This document shows, in pieces, positions 25,407-36,092 of a stretch of DNA of 64,000 nt. The first letter of the stretch is position 1. Every line of letters begins with the position of its first letter. The notes beneath the pieces were generated by a model, which did no database searches, was not told the DNA's origin, and saw only the letters and a program-made list of their open reading frames with translations. Source of the stretch: Olavius sp. associated proteobacterium Delta 1. Lineage in GTDB: Bacteria; Desulfobacterota; Desulfobacteria; Desulfobacterales; JAFDCJ01. Location of the stretch: assembly GCA_902749685.1 (NCBI GenBank), contig CACVKW010000609.1, positions 18,822 to 82,821 of the forward strand, given 5' to 3'. Both the position numbers and the translations under genes were made by a program.

Positions 25407-27638
25407 TTACTTCACCGTAAAGCTTACGTGCGGCGTATCCTGAACTTGCCTGGATCCATCCGGCCTTAGGCGGGCATTAACAGAATGTATCCCTGGTTGT
25501 AAGGCCCACAGGTATTCTCCGCTTGATGTCGTTGCCACCAGTTTCTCGTCGACATACCAGTCAACCGTCGTGTTGTGCGGCCGGTTCGCCAGCTTGAACA
25601 TGAATGCCTGCCAATCTGCCGGAATTCGGGGATCCATAGCCAGTTGCATACCCTGGGTGGGGTGTTGGAGGTAAACATTTTTGGGATCCTGCGCGGGTAA
25701 GGTATCTGTTTGGGGTTCGGTTCCGGGCACAAACCACTCACTGAGACTGGCGCAGCACCCGTCGGCCGGCCTCCCACTGTCCCGGCAGATTTCAGCTTTG
25801 ACCAGCCGTGGACTTAAATAGAGCGGCCGCGTGTCTCGATAACGATTGAGCTCCGCCATTACGGATCGCAGGATCAGGGCCGGACCGTTGGACCCGCTGA
25901 TACCGTCTGTGGCCTGATGATCCAGGTTGCCGATCCAGATACCAACCGTAAACCGGTGATTAAATCCGACGGCCCAGGCATCCCGGTAGTCACTGGAGGT
26001 GCCGGTCTTAACCGCCGTTTGAACCGGAAATCGCAGCAGGCTGCCGTTGCCGAACTCCAGCCGGCGGGCTTGCGGGTCCGACAGGATGTTGCCGATCAGC
26101 GAGGCGATTTCAGCTGAAAATACCCTGCGGATTGCCGGCTGCCGGGTTTCTTCGGTCATCAAATACTGCAGCGGGCGGTAAATTCCCTGCCGGGCCAGAA
26201 CCGTATACGCCCGTACCAATTCCAGCAGGGTGATCTCGCCATTGCCCAGGGCCAGGCCATCGCCATAATAATCCGGGTGATGCTGCAGGCTGCGGACCGC
26301 CAAGGCATGCAGGCAATCTAAAAAATTATCGACGCCCACAAACTGGATCGCCCGCAACGCGGGAATGTTCAATGAATTGCCGAGCGCCTCCCGTACCCGT
26401 AACGGCCCGTAATGGGTGCGGCTGTAGTTTTGATATGAATGCAGCCCGCGACCGACAGGCTCTGACAGCGGATAATCCTCCAGCATGGTGGCTGCGGTCC
26501 ATCCTTTTTCCAGTGCCAGGGCATACAACAGCGGCTTGAGGGTCGAGCCCGGCTGGCGCGGGGTGGTTACCGCATCGATCCAACTGGCCGGCACATCAGC
26601 CAGGTAGGCGCCACTGTTGACCCAGGCCAGGACCTCGCTGTGCTGATGATCCACAATTAAGGCCGCCCCGTTTCGAGCACCGCGATCTTTTAAATCTTTT
26701 AGGCGGTGATCCAAAATGGTTTGAACGATACGCTGCAGGCCGGCATCGAGGGTGGTGCGCAGCCGGCCGCTGTCCCGCACATCCCGAGGTGGTGCCGGTT
26801 GATAAAGATTCTGAACGAAGTGATCGGCCCTCACAGGAGGTGCGGCTTCTCTGATCCGCAGATCGGCGACGCTGATTGTCGCATACTGCCCGTTATCGAT
26901 GATGCCATATTGGAGCAGGCGACCAGCGAGTTGCTGAATCGATCGAATCAGCCCAGCCGGATTTTTACGCACATCCAAACGTGACGGCGCCCGGACCATC
27001 ACCACCAGGGCCATTATTTCTGCCGTACTTAACGTATCCGGATCGCGGTCAAAAAAATAGCGGGCGGCCTGTACCACGCCCCGGCGTTGAGCGGCGTAAG
27101 GAACCTGATTGAGATAAAACTCCAGTATTTCGCCTTTGGAAAAAGATTTTTCAAGACGCGCAGCCTCCAGGCCTTCAAGCCAGCGCGACCATGGGGTACG
27201 CGGCCGCGGATGCCACATGCGGATCACCTGTTCACTGATCGTGCTGGCCCCCCGTACCGATCGCAAGGCACCAAGGTTTTGCCACAGGGCATGCAGCCGC
27301 GCCTGCCAGTCGACGCCGCCGTGCCGGAAAAACCGCTGATCCTCGGACACCACAAAGGCCTGCTGGAGCATCCCGGGGATTTCGTGCAGCGGTATATGGT
27401 CATGAAAATTCCAGCGGTTCTGGTAAGTAACCGTCAGCGGAATATAATTGCGATCAAGGACCTGCACCTTGCGCAGTCCGGCGGTTGCCGGGGCGAGCGA
27501 ACCCGGCAGCGGCAGGAGATCGGTGTGGGTCTGCCAGATAAACGCCCCTGCCGTAACGATTACCACCAGCAGGATTGCGGATATCCATCTTTTTTGTGTT
27601 TTAATCACCATAATCGTTTCAACCGGGTCAAGGGCCAT
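25407..27638 (-). CDS. pbpC: Penicillin-binding protein 1C (bifunctional peptidoglycan glycosyltransferase/transpeptidase)
   Basis: A 743-aa membrane-anchored periplasmic enzyme with one N-terminal helix (about 18-35). The GT51 domain has SEDQRFFRHGGVD (catalytic E99) and RGASTISEQ. The transpeptidase has S365-TLK, SLN at 422-424 and KTGT at 544-547. The C-terminal region after about residue 645 is the PBP1C-specific extension. It lies 215 bp downstream of the alpha-2-macroglobulin gene on the same strand, the well-known pbpC/A2M pairing. The start is uncertain: an ATG at 27611 gives a more usual N-terminus, and neither has a clear ribosome site. Confidence 0.93.
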   Translation of the reverse strand: MALDPVETIMVIKTQKRWISAILLVVIVTAGAFIWQTHTDLLPLPGSLAPATAGLRKVQVLDRNYIPLTVTYQNRWNFHDHIPLHEIPGMLQQAFVVSEDQRFFRHGGVDWQARLHALWQNLGALRSVRGASTISEQVIRMWHPRPRTPWSRWLEGLEAARLEKSFSKGEILEFYLNQVPYAAQRRGVVQAARYFFDRDPDTLSTAEIMALVVMVRAPSRLDVRKNPAGLIRSIQQLAGRLLQYGIIDNGQYATISVADLRIREAAPPVRADHFVQNLYQPAPPRDVRDSGRLRTTLDAGLQRIVQTILDHRLKDLKDRGARNGAALIVDHQHSEVLAWVNSGAYLADVPASWIDAVTTPRQPGSTLKPLLYALALEKGWTAATMLEDYPLSEPVGRGLHSYQNYSRTHYGPLRVREALGNSLNIPALRAIQFVGVDNFLDCLHALAVRSLQHHPDYYGDGLALGNGEITLLELVRAYTVLARQGIYRPLQYLMTEETRQPAIRRVFSAEIASLIGNILSDPQARRLEFGNGSLLRFPVQTAVKTGTSSDYRDAWAVGFNHRFTVGIWIGNLDHQATDGISGSNGPALILRSVMAELNRYRDTRPLYLSPRLVKAEICRDSGRPADGCCASLSEWFVPGTEPQTDTLPAQDPKNVYLQHPTQGMQLAMDPRIPADWQAFMFKLANRPHNTTVDWYVDEKLVATTSSGEYLWALQPGIHSVNARLRPDGSRQVQDTPHVSFTVK

Positions 27639-27770
27639 AAAATTCGAACCGCAGCATTTCGAAGGATGGTTTCGCTCCCGGCCTTCATAGCCATTTCAGC
27701 GGAGTAGGTTCGCTCAGTCCTTTTATAAAACAGACAGAATACATTCCTTCGACATTCGATTTCTTTTGTT
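27639..27770. repeat. Dispersed repeat B, copy 2
   Basis: Shares TTTCGAAGGATGG, CGGCCTTC, GCGGAGTAG and TCGCTCAGTCCTTTT with copy 1 at 10443-10583 and ends in CTTCGACATTCGAT. It directly abuts the pbpC start and may supply its first codons, which adds to doubt about that start. Confidence 0.75.
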
Positions 27771-27853
27771 TAGATCTTCCTGCGACACTTGCCCGCCTCT
27801 GCGGATTCGGTATTCTATTTTTCCGCATTCCCACTTCCAACTTCAATTCCTTC

Positions 27854-30800
27854 TCACCGTCCCACCGTCAACTGCGCCGGCACCCCCTGCCCGTAAACAT
27901 CCGGATCATACATTTCCGCGGCCTGCACCGGCATCACGATAAACTCGCCCGGGGCGATGGCCTGGGCCGTGTATGATAGATGGTAGTTGCCGGCGGGCAG
28001 ATATTCGGAGTAAAAACGTGCGGCATGGTGACGCAGTTCCTGATGATAAAAACTCCAGCGGGAAACACCGTAGGATGACCAGTCGCTGAAACGAAACCAC
28101 CAGGAGCCGCCGGCGGCTTCAAAGGTCCCCTTGTCGGCATCCACCGTCGAAGCGGTCGCCAGATCACGATTGACCGGCTCCAATCCGCCGGGCACGGGAT
28201 CGTCAACCACCACGAAATTTCTGGCTGTCGGCAAAGATACGAATAGATCCACCCGCACCAGATCACCGCGTTTTAACTGCATATTGTCTGTTAATAATTC
28301 CCAATTACCGTCCCGCTCGAGGCTGTATTCGCGATGGATTTCGATACCGGCATTGATGGGGTCTGTTTTCAGGGTTTGCGGCGCATATGACAGGCGGGCA
28401 CTGTAGTAGAGACGGCCCTGCCCTTTGCGGTCCAGTTTTATCGTCGCCCGACGGCCCGGATCACCGGCAGCAACGGGTCTTTGAAACGCCACCCGATCAT
28501 CGCGCAGATCCGTGAATTTGGCGCGACCCAGCACCTCTGCATCGAAAAAAGCCATCAGCGTCATGTCGGGTGCTTCACGCTCATATACCCGACTGTAATC
28601 TATCAGGGCATTCAGGCAGAACATGTTTTCCTGGGTGTTTTCCCAGTGATCGCGATTTTTGCGGCTCTGGGTTATATAGCGTACGAGTTTAAACGGCATA
28701 TCACCCACCAGTTGCCGACCCGCATCCGTGCGGCCATAGGCCGTCAGCGCGCTTAAAATGGCACCGTTGGTCCGCAGGGTGGATGAAAGGATGCGCGTGT
28801 AGCTGTCGTCGATCACTTCACTGAAGACAAACTTGCCGCCGGATTGATCGGCGTGGGCCAGAATCAGGTTGCCGACTTCAGCGCGCATCGCATCTGAACC
28901 GGTCACCGCTAAAGCCGCCAGCAAAAAATGGGCCTTGCCGAATAGGCTCATCTGCGGCACATAGGGCCGGTAGCGCTGCAGATCCGACAGGCTGATGAGG
29001 CCCTGGTCAACCAGCGCTGCCAGGGCCACGGCCCGTACCGTTGAGGCCATGCCTTTGGTATAAAAACCCGGCATCACATTGCGGCGCAGCAGGTTGAGCA
29101 GATATGCGTGCAGCTTTTCCGCAACCGTTGCCGGTATTTCATAGCCGCTTTTCCGCAGCCAGTTAAACGCCAGCGCCGTGTAGGCACTGAGGTAAGGGCT
29201 GACATAGCGGTCGCGGGGTATGTAATACGCCATGCCCCCGTTGGGCGCCTGGTAGGCCGCAGCCCGTTCCAGCATGGATTGGGGCAGGTGCTGACTGTCT
29301 TGCCAGGTAAAATCATCGGCCAGGTAAGATTTAAGGCTGTTGTAATGGGATGCCATCACCCCCCGGGTGAGGACCTGCTCCCAGCAGACATAGGGATAAT
29401 CGCGCAAATACCGGAAAGCGCCTTCGAGGTTGCCGATCACGGTTGGCGACAGCAGCAAACTCACCTGGCCGACATCCGTTCGAATGTCTTGCGGGAAAAG
29501 AATTCGCTCGCGAACCGCTTCTGCCATCGTCGACCCATAGGTAGCCGCAGTTTCCAGACGATAGCGTTTTTGAACATTGACGGTGTGCATAAGACCGTCT
29601 TTATCCAAATCATCACCACCGCGGGCCGTCAATTTAATTTGACCGTCATGCGTGGTTTTCAAGGGCAGCCAAACCGTGGTGCGCTTATAGGGCTCAACTT
29701 CCATGGTGCGGGTCGCTTCGCGCGTCTTTTGCCCGGCAGCGGTTTCAATCATACCTTCGGCTGATAGGGTCACGGTCAACTGCCGTTTTTGGGCGGTACG
29801 GTTCATAATGCTGAAACCGGCGTCAAAACTGTCGCCTTCGGTCACCTGGTTGGGCATCACCGGACGAAGCTCGGTGGGTCGATTGACTTTAAAATTACCT
29901 TCTCCCAATCCCATCCGGTCGCCGGGTGTCACCGCCATGGCCAGCACCCGCCAGCCGGTCAGGTTGTCCGGTACTTCAAATTCGATGGTCGCCCGGCCTG
30001 CGGCATCCGCAACAAGGGAAGGATTCCAGTAGCTGACGAATTTGAACACCGATCGCAGGCTGATGTCCACCCCCCCTCCCCCACCGGTGGCGGCTCCTTT
30101 CTTTTCAAACTTCTGTCGTCCCACCAGCCGCATGAGCAAACTGTAATTTTCCAGATCAAGTCCATCGATCGTGTAGAATCCTTTGTAAGGATCAAAATAA
30201 TCCCGGCCCTGAATCAGTAAGTCAAATACGGCTTCATCCAGCACGGTGACAGCCAGTTCGATCGGCTCACCAACAACCGCGTGGCGTGGCGTCGCCGTTA
30301 ATTTCACCTGTACCCGCTCCCGGGGCTTATAGGTATCCTGCCCGGGCTCGACCTGAACCTGGATTTCTTTATAGGGATCGGCGACCGGTACTTTGACATA
30401 GCCCATACGAAAAGCAGGCTTACCCAGGTCCACCTGGTTGTCGGCGGGAGGCGTTTCAATGCGAGGGGACATGACCACCACGGACAGATAAAAACCCGGC
30501 AGAAAATCTTTCTGCACTTCAAATTCGATGATAGGGGTACCGCTTTCCAGTGTTTGCAGCCAGCTTTGCAGAACACCGTAACGTTCAACGGTAATCAGGG
30601 CCCGGGCTCCGGGAAAAGGATTTTTGATCAGGTAGCGCGCCCGGTCGCCGATATTGTAGCGCGATTTTTCGGCAATGATTTCAAGGCTGTTATCCGGCCG
30701 CTCCTGCCACACCACCCGCCCCTTGCCGACCACCCACTGATAGATTTCGCTGCTGTGGGGGCGATTGTGGTTGTCTTGAATCGTCGCCGTAATGCGGTGG

Positions 30801-33727
30801 GAGCCGGGATCTTGCGGCGTAAACTCACATTGAACCGGCTGCAGTGTCGATCTCATTTCGCATTGAGCAATCACTACCCATTGATGGGTGTAGTGGGTTA
30901 GATAAGCATTGCCGGCGCCTTTGACCCGGGCAGCCTTTGTTTCCCGGCGTTCAACTTTAACCTGGATCGGCACACCGCCGCGGGGTTTTCCCAATCCATC
31001 CACCACCAGCAGGTCAACTGTGGCCGGTTCATCTTCATTCATGACCCAATTCGTGGAGCGCAGTCCCACGTATCGATCGCGGCCGGCATAATCGGCTGTG
31101 GCCCGGCCGGTCATGTACTTGCCGCGATCATCCCTGACCGCGCTTTCAACAACCAGCCGACCGTATAATATTTTGCTTTCGGGCATGTTGAACCGGGTTG
31201 TCTGGTCGCCCCGGTCATCAACGCTGTCTTCAATTTGATGGACGGTTTGCTTGGGAGGTGCACCCGGGACATATGTGTTGAATCGAAATCCCCGGGCAGC
31301 CGGATCATCCGACCGAAAAGCGCGGCTTGCCAGGGTCGCCGTCACGCGGCTGGCGGCATCCGTATAGGGTCCGCCGGCGTGCAGCCTGGCCCGGGTACTC
31401 ACCTCGACGTTGTCGCCCGGTTGAAAATTCCGGCCGTTGAGATCCGTGGTCACTTTGAAGGGCGCCGGGGTAAAATCACTGACCAGCACCCGCATGGGCT
31501 CCCATCTTTCCTGGGAAAAGCCAGCCTTGAGCTGAAATCGGTACCAGCCCACAGCGCCTGTTTGCGCTACCCTAAACTCCCCGTCATGGGCGCCGAATTC
31601 GGATAAGGCTATACCGGCAGCGGTATGCACGATTTTGCCGGTCGGATCGATTATTTCCAGGGTGTAGCCTTTGGCGGGCGCCGGCACAAACGTCTCGTTG
31701 CTCTGATCGCGGACATACAGCTTGTATTGAATGGTATCGCCGGCCCGGTAAACGCCCTGGGCCGTGGTGCCCCAGGTGTGAATGTGGCCGTAGCGCCGGC
31801 GCATATTGGGAGACACCGAATAGCGCGATGCCCGGTATGTATCAATCCGAAACTGTTGGTCCAGCGGCACCAGCGCCAGGTCATGCGCTTTTTCGACTTG
31901 CACGAACAGGCGGGGCTCGGTCATCTTATAGGGGTGGATATACTTTAATTTGGGATCAAATTCGCGGGTGCCGGCCAGCATGGCCACACCCGTGGCGTCC
32001 GTCACCGCCCGGGTCAGGACCGCAGGATACTGCGGCATCGCCGTGTAGGTATCGCGAAATAATTTGACCGTGGCACCGGCGGCGGGTTGTCCCGTCTTAA
32101 ACTCCGTCACCCACACCAGGGTGTTGTAATGCCCGACCTTGACATGCACCTGAAACGGCGTTACCTGGGCGAAAAACCAGCGATCCCAGGGGTGCTTGGA
32201 CACAGCCGGGCTGGTGTTCACCCGGCCCTGGACCACGCCGGATTGACCTTCGAGCATCTCGCGAACCCGCAGGGGCGTTCGAAACGCGATGTCTTGTGCC
32301 TGCGGAATTTGAAGCTCGTAATTTCGGCCGCTCTGCTTGCCATTGGTTGTCAGACGATCATAAGCCAGGGTAACCTTTTTAAGATTGGTCACCACCAGGG
32401 GCATTTCTGTGTCCACGTCTTTTTCCAGCACCGCCCGGGGATGGGTCAAGGTGAAATCCGGCGGCCGGTTATCGGTGGCAAACTGCATATCGATTGCAGC
32501 CGGTAGGGTGCGGCCGAATTCATCCTTAAATTTAGCGGAGTCGCTTTGGATGGAATAAATTTGATCGGCCTGCAGCACTTCCGGCAGCCAGACTCGATAC
32601 TTGCGTCCTTGTTTGTGGGGTGAACGCAGCCGGGAATAACCGCGGTAATTGGCCCAGGGGTCATAGTCTTTTCTGCCGCCGGCCAGATCCGGCACGATGC
32701 CCACATGGTCTTTGACTTGTTCTTCGATCACCGGCGCACTGAACACCAGGGCCGCCCGTTTCAGCGGATTACAACGGCCCTTAATCTCCAATTGCGCCTC
32801 AACCGCGCCGATGACGATCTTTTTGTCCGTATTGTCGGTGCACTCAACCCCTTCAAAAGCAAATTCAGGAAATGTGTGAAACGCAACCAGGACACGGTTT
32901 TCCGCACCGCGTTGCGGTCCGTCAAAGGAGACCAGTCCCGGCTCCACATGCAGCTCAATTTTGCGGTCCGGGGCAAGTTCGGCGGCAGGGGATACCAGCC
33001 AGACGCGCCGGGCCTCGATACCGCGGGTCGCCGCAGCATGTCCTGGGTCACGGTCAGATGGCTGCGATGACGTTGCCGAACCCGGGATCAAAGTGATTTT
33101 TTCTCCCGGCACAGCAATAAATAAAGGCGTCTGTTTATCTTGCGGATCCGGTTCAACTTTCAGGTGGATCCGTTGCTGTGGTTGCCCATCAACTGCCATG
33201 AAAACATGTTCAGCCACCGATGTTTGGGTTACGGGCTGACTGAAAGTCATTCGGATCAACGGCAGGCCGGGAGCCTGCCAGGTCCTGAACCAGGCATGTC
33301 GTACCCTGGGACGTTCGGTTGTGAAGCTGTGCCGCACGGGCTTGGCCAGGGTTGCACTGTCTTCGGATTTAATGCCCGGATTCACAACGATCGCATAGCG
33401 GGTGGCGGGTGTTAAAGACGATTTTTCATCGAGTTGACAGGCCAGGGCACTGGTATTCAGCCAGCGCCACTGACAGTCCAGCCCGGGAGATATGGTAATG
33501 GGAATTTCAGCGGCGCTGCGCTCCATACGCCCCACCGGCACCACTGCCCGATCAAACTGAAAAACAATCTGCCGTCCCGGCGGGACATCCTTGCCGGTCG
33601 GGGTAATTCGAACGATCCGCAGCGCAGCCGGTTCATCGCCGGAACTTGCACCGGTCGGCAACATCAAACTAAAAAAGGAAAGTAGAATCGCAAGCCATAT
33701 AATTGAATAGGCACCATAGTGACGCAT
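27854..33727 (-). CDS. Bacterial alpha-2-macroglobulin family protein
   Basis: A 1957-aa exported protein, the usual size for large bacterial A2Ms of the YfhM type. The thioester site reads YPYVCWEQ with C1448 and Q1451; most bacterial copies have CLEQ or CTEQ, so W1449 is unusual. The signal peptide (about residues 1-28) has no lipobox cysteine, so unlike E. coli YfhM this one should be soluble in the periplasm. CAGGAGG precedes the ATG. A2Ms trap foreign proteases covalently; with PBP1C, which repairs peptidoglycan, it is thought to form a periplasmic defence pair. Confidence 0.93.
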   Translation of the reverse strand: MRHYGAYSIIWLAILLSFFSLMLPTGASSGDEPAALRIVRITPTGKDVPPGRQIVFQFDRAVVPVGRMERSAAEIPITISPGLDCQWRWLNTSALACQLDEKSSLTPATRYAIVVNPGIKSEDSATLAKPVRHSFTTERPRVRHAWFRTWQAPGLPLIRMTFSQPVTQTSVAEHVFMAVDGQPQQRIHLKVEPDPQDKQTPLFIAVPGEKITLIPGSATSSQPSDRDPGHAAATRGIEARRVWLVSPAAELAPDRKIELHVEPGLVSFDGPQRGAENRVLVAFHTFPEFAFEGVECTDNTDKKIVIGAVEAQLEIKGRCNPLKRAALVFSAPVIEEQVKDHVGIVPDLAGGRKDYDPWANYRGYSRLRSPHKQGRKYRVWLPEVLQADQIYSIQSDSAKFKDEFGRTLPAAIDMQFATDNRPPDFTLTHPRAVLEKDVDTEMPLVVTNLKKVTLAYDRLTTNGKQSGRNYELQIPQAQDIAFRTPLRVREMLEGQSGVVQGRVNTSPAVSKHPWDRWFFAQVTPFQVHVKVGHYNTLVWVTEFKTGQPAAGATVKLFRDTYTAMPQYPAVLTRAVTDATGVAMLAGTREFDPKLKYIHPYKMTEPRLFVQVEKAHDLALVPLDQQFRIDTYRASRYSVSPNMRRRYGHIHTWGTTAQGVYRAGDTIQYKLYVRDQSNETFVPAPAKGYTLEIIDPTGKIVHTAAGIALSEFGAHDGEFRVAQTGAVGWYRFQLKAGFSQERWEPMRVLVSDFTPAPFKVTTDLNGRNFQPGDNVEVSTRARLHAGGPYTDAASRVTATLASRAFRSDDPAARGFRFNTYVPGAPPKQTVHQIEDSVDDRGDQTTRFNMPESKILYGRLVVESAVRDDRGKYMTGRATADYAGRDRYVGLRSTNWVMNEDEPATVDLLVVDGLGKPRGGVPIQVKVERRETKAARVKGAGNAYLTHYTHQWVVIAQCEMRSTLQPVQCEFTPQDPGSHRITATIQDNHNRPHSSEIYQWVVGKGRVVWQERPDNSLEIIAEKSRYNIGDRARYLIKNPFPGARALITVERYGVLQSWLQTLESGTPIIEFEVQKDFLPGFYLSVVVMSPRIETPPADNQVDLGKPAFRMGYVKVPVADPYKEIQVQVEPGQDTYKPRERVQVKLTATPRHAVVGEPIELAVTVLDEAVFDLLIQGRDYFDPYKGFYTIDGLDLENYSLLMRLVGRQKFEKKGAATGGGGGVDISLRSVFKFVSYWNPSLVADAAGRATIEFEVPDNLTGWRVLAMAVTPGDRMGLGEGNFKVNRPTELRPVMPNQVTEGDSFDAGFSIMNRTAQKRQLTVTLSAEGMIETAAGQKTREATRTMEVEPYKRTTVWLPLKTTHDGQIKLTARGGDDLDKDGLMHTVNVQKRYRLETAATYGSTMAEAVRERILFPQDIRTDVGQVSLLLSPTVIGNLEGAFRYLRDYPYVCWEQVLTRGVMASHYNSLKSYLADDFTWQDSQHLPQSMLERAAAYQAPNGGMAYYIPRDRYVSPYLSAYTALAFNWLRKSGYEIPATVAEKLHAYLLNLLRRNVMPGFYTKGMASTVRAVALAALVDQGLISLSDLQRYRPYVPQMSLFGKAHFLLAALAVTGSDAMRAEVGNLILAHADQSGGKFVFSEVIDDSYTRILSSTLRTNGAILSALTAYGRTDAGRQLVGDMPFKLVRYITQSRKNRDHWENTQENMFCLNALIDYSRVYEREAPDMTLMAFFDAEVLGRAKFTDLRDDRVAFQRPVAAGDPGRRATIKLDRKGQGRLYYSARLSYAPQTLKTDPINAGIEIHREYSLERDGNWELLTDNMQLKRGDLVRVDLFVSLPTARNFVVVDDPVPGGLEPVNRDLATASTVDADKGTFEAAGGSWWFRFSDWSSYGVSRWSFYHQELRHHAARFYSEYLPAGNYHLSYTAQAIAPGEFIVMPVQAAEMYDPDVYGQGVPAQLTVGR

Positions 33728-33791
33728 CGTTTTTCCTCCTGAAACAGGTGACAGACTTTTGATTTCGGAAGTCGGAATGCGGAAGTCGGAA

Positions 33792-36092
33792 TTATTCTAT
33801 ATTCTGGGGTTCTCCTTCTTTTATCCGCTCAATATCTTCCTGTGCCCATTTTTGAGGCGAGTACCGAATGCGGGATTTTCTGGCGGTATCGACTTGAAGG
33901 CAGCGCTCAAATGCCTGCAGGGCGGAAGCAGCATCTCCATTCAACCACCGGTTTAACCCGATAACATATTCGGCGGACACTTTCCAATCCGGTGAATCGC
34001 CAATCTGCCGCCTGAATTCTCTTTCGGACAGGCTACCATTGAGAAATTTAGCCTGCAATGAGAAAAATTTAAATTCATCAAATTCATTTTCAACATAATG
34101 CCAGTAAATCTGCGCATCGGCCGCAGGACTTGAGTACCTTGCGGTGGTGATACCGGCCAACATGCCGGCAGTCACCCTGACGAGTTTGTCTAGCTGCCGG
34201 GATCGCATGACCCGGTCATAAAGCCCGATTGCGTCCCCATAGCTTCCCAACTCTGTGAATCGATCGGCCAGCAGCATTGCGGGAAGGTGCTGGCGGGTTA
34301 TATCTATCGCATCTATATCTAACGTATATTTTAAATAGGCGAATTCACTCCGTGTATCACCTTTACGGCGCTGGAGTTTCGCCATTAAAATTAACGATTC
34401 GACTTTGGTCGGTGCCAATTTTAAGCTGGCAGCCATTTGCATTTCGGCAGCAATCAATTCACCTTTCCGCAAATAGTGATGGGCAAGTTCATTTAATACC
34501 TGGGGAAACTCGGGTTCCCGCTGCAATGCCTGATTCCAATAATCCACTGCCCGCCGACTCTGACCCAATCGGGCTGAGATTAAACCCAGTCGGTAGGGTG
34601 AATCCGCATCCCAGGAAAACTCATCCATGGATTTTTGATAGGCTGCTACGGCCTCATGCAGTCGACCGGCAGATTCATGGTGCAGTCCGACAAAAAAATA
34701 ATGTCGCGCCGATTTGCGCGCTGCCAGATTCTGCCAGTCCGGCCAGCAGATCAGACAAAGAACCGCGCCGCCGACAAGCCATTTATAAAGGGTCCGTTTT
34801 TCGCGGGCCTTAAACCAGGTATATAAATACCATAGCGCCACAGCGGCAAACATGGTCAACAGGACCGCCGGCGGTAAGCGATAGCGGTCTGAAACCTTGA
34901 ATGGAATAATGGATAGAATCACCGCGACGGTGACCATAATCATGAGGGTTTGGTCTCTGGTTGGCTGGCGACACATAAATAAACCGAGAAGGCCCAAGGG
35001 ACCGATCAACCAGAAACCGGTCCAGGGTAATGCAAGAAATTGCGAATAATTGCGGTAGGCGGCCACATCAAATTCCTGACTCCACTCACGCGCATTTGCA
35101 AAAATAAGAATTCGCTGCACAAAATTCAGGGCCACGCCTGCCGGATCTCCTTTCATTACATCCCATAGCTTTCTCCCCCAAAAATTCTCGGTTTCAGGCT
35201 CAGAAAAAGCACCAGCTTGTCGCGGCAAATTCATGTATTTGTCAAAAAGAATACCGGCCGGAGGATGCAGTCCTTTAAATTCGGGTGCCAGACCCGAATA
35301 CAGGCTCCAGGTCGCCTGGGCGCGCAGCATCGGTATGCCGATCAGATAATAGTTGCGGGCCACGATTGGTCCAATAATTAATACCGTTCCGCAGGCAAAC
35401 AGCAACGCCGCTTTAAAGGCCGCCTGCGGTTGACTCCAATTTAGCCGGATCAGCCAGAACAGGATGCACGGCAGAACCAGAAACAGGTTGGCTCGCACCC
35501 CGGCAGATAAGGCAAATGCAAAACCTGCCACAAAGAGGACCCAATACCTATTTGAATAGCGGGTCAACAGCCAGAGCGTCAGGCCGAGGAAAAATATGCT
35601 GAAAGTTTCGGCAAATTTTTCGGATTCGAATATTACCAGCATCCAGTAAGTGGCAATTAGATAGCCACAGATCAAACCCACGCGGCGGTTCCAGACCCGG
35701 GTGGCAACCTGGGCCATTAAAACTGCCGTCCCGGCCCCCATAACACTCTGTAGGATTTTATTTACAATCGGGCTGGGGCCCAAGAGTATCTGCTGTACGG
35801 CCAAAAAGGCCGAATAAATCGGCAGATAATTCCCCACGCTATCCCACAGCCAGATGCCGTCGACCATCTTGTCGGCCCATTTGGCATACGAATGCGCATC
35901 CACCACCGGGACTCCGAAAAGCGGATTATCAGTGGATTGGAACACATAAATCATCCTGAATGCCAGGGCGAATATAAATAAAATAAAGCCCGATCGCTTT
36001 CCGATTGATGGTGACTCCGGATCAATTCCGCTACCGGAATCCGATTCTAAACCATCGGACAGCATGGCGTTATGAGTATTGGTGCTGATCAT
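33792..36092 (-). CDS. GT-C-type membrane glycosyltransferase with C-terminal TPR domain
   Basis: A 766-aa protein. A polytopic region of about 12 helices (roughly residues 33-455) has a first-loop acidic motif (VPVVDAHSYAKWADKM), as in PMT/ArnT-like GT-C enzymes that use polyprenyl-phosphate sugars. The C-terminal ~300 residues are TPR helices (for example SPYRLGLISARLGQSRRAVDYWNQALQ). It probably transfers a sugar on the periplasmic side. It is 64 bp upstream of the A2M gene on the same strand, so it may be cotranscribed. The specific acceptor is unknown. Confidence 0.8.
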   Translation of the reverse strand: MISTNTHNAMLSDGLESDSGSGIDPESPSIGKRSGFILFIFALAFRMIYVFQSTDNPLFGVPVVDAHSYAKWADKMVDGIWLWDSVGNYLPIYSAFLAVQQILLGPSPIVNKILQSVMGAGTAVLMAQVATRVWNRRVGLICGYLIATYWMLVIFESEKFAETFSIFFLGLTLWLLTRYSNRYWVLFVAGFAFALSAGVRANLFLVLPCILFWLIRLNWSQPQAAFKAALLFACGTVLIIGPIVARNYYLIGIPMLRAQATWSLYSGLAPEFKGLHPPAGILFDKYMNLPRQAGAFSEPETENFWGRKLWDVMKGDPAGVALNFVQRILIFANAREWSQEFDVAAYRNYSQFLALPWTGFWLIGPLGLLGLFMCRQPTRDQTLMIMVTVAVILSIIPFKVSDRYRLPPAVLLTMFAAVALWYLYTWFKAREKRTLYKWLVGGAVLCLICWPDWQNLAARKSARHYFFVGLHHESAGRLHEAVAAYQKSMDEFSWDADSPYRLGLISARLGQSRRAVDYWNQALQREPEFPQVLNELAHHYLRKGELIAAEMQMAASLKLAPTKVESLILMAKLQRRKGDTRSEFAYLKYTLDIDAIDITRQHLPAMLLADRFTELGSYGDAIGLYDRVMRSRQLDKLVRVTAGMLAGITTARYSSPAADAQIYWHYVENEFDEFKFFSLQAKFLNGSLSEREFRRQIGDSPDWKVSAEYVIGLNRWLNGDAASALQAFERCLQVDTARKSRIRYSPQKWAQEDIERIKEGEPQNIE

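Noticed and set aside
29108..29764. 218-codon plus-strand frame
   Set aside because: Antisense shadow of the alpha-2-macroglobulin gene, no family features.
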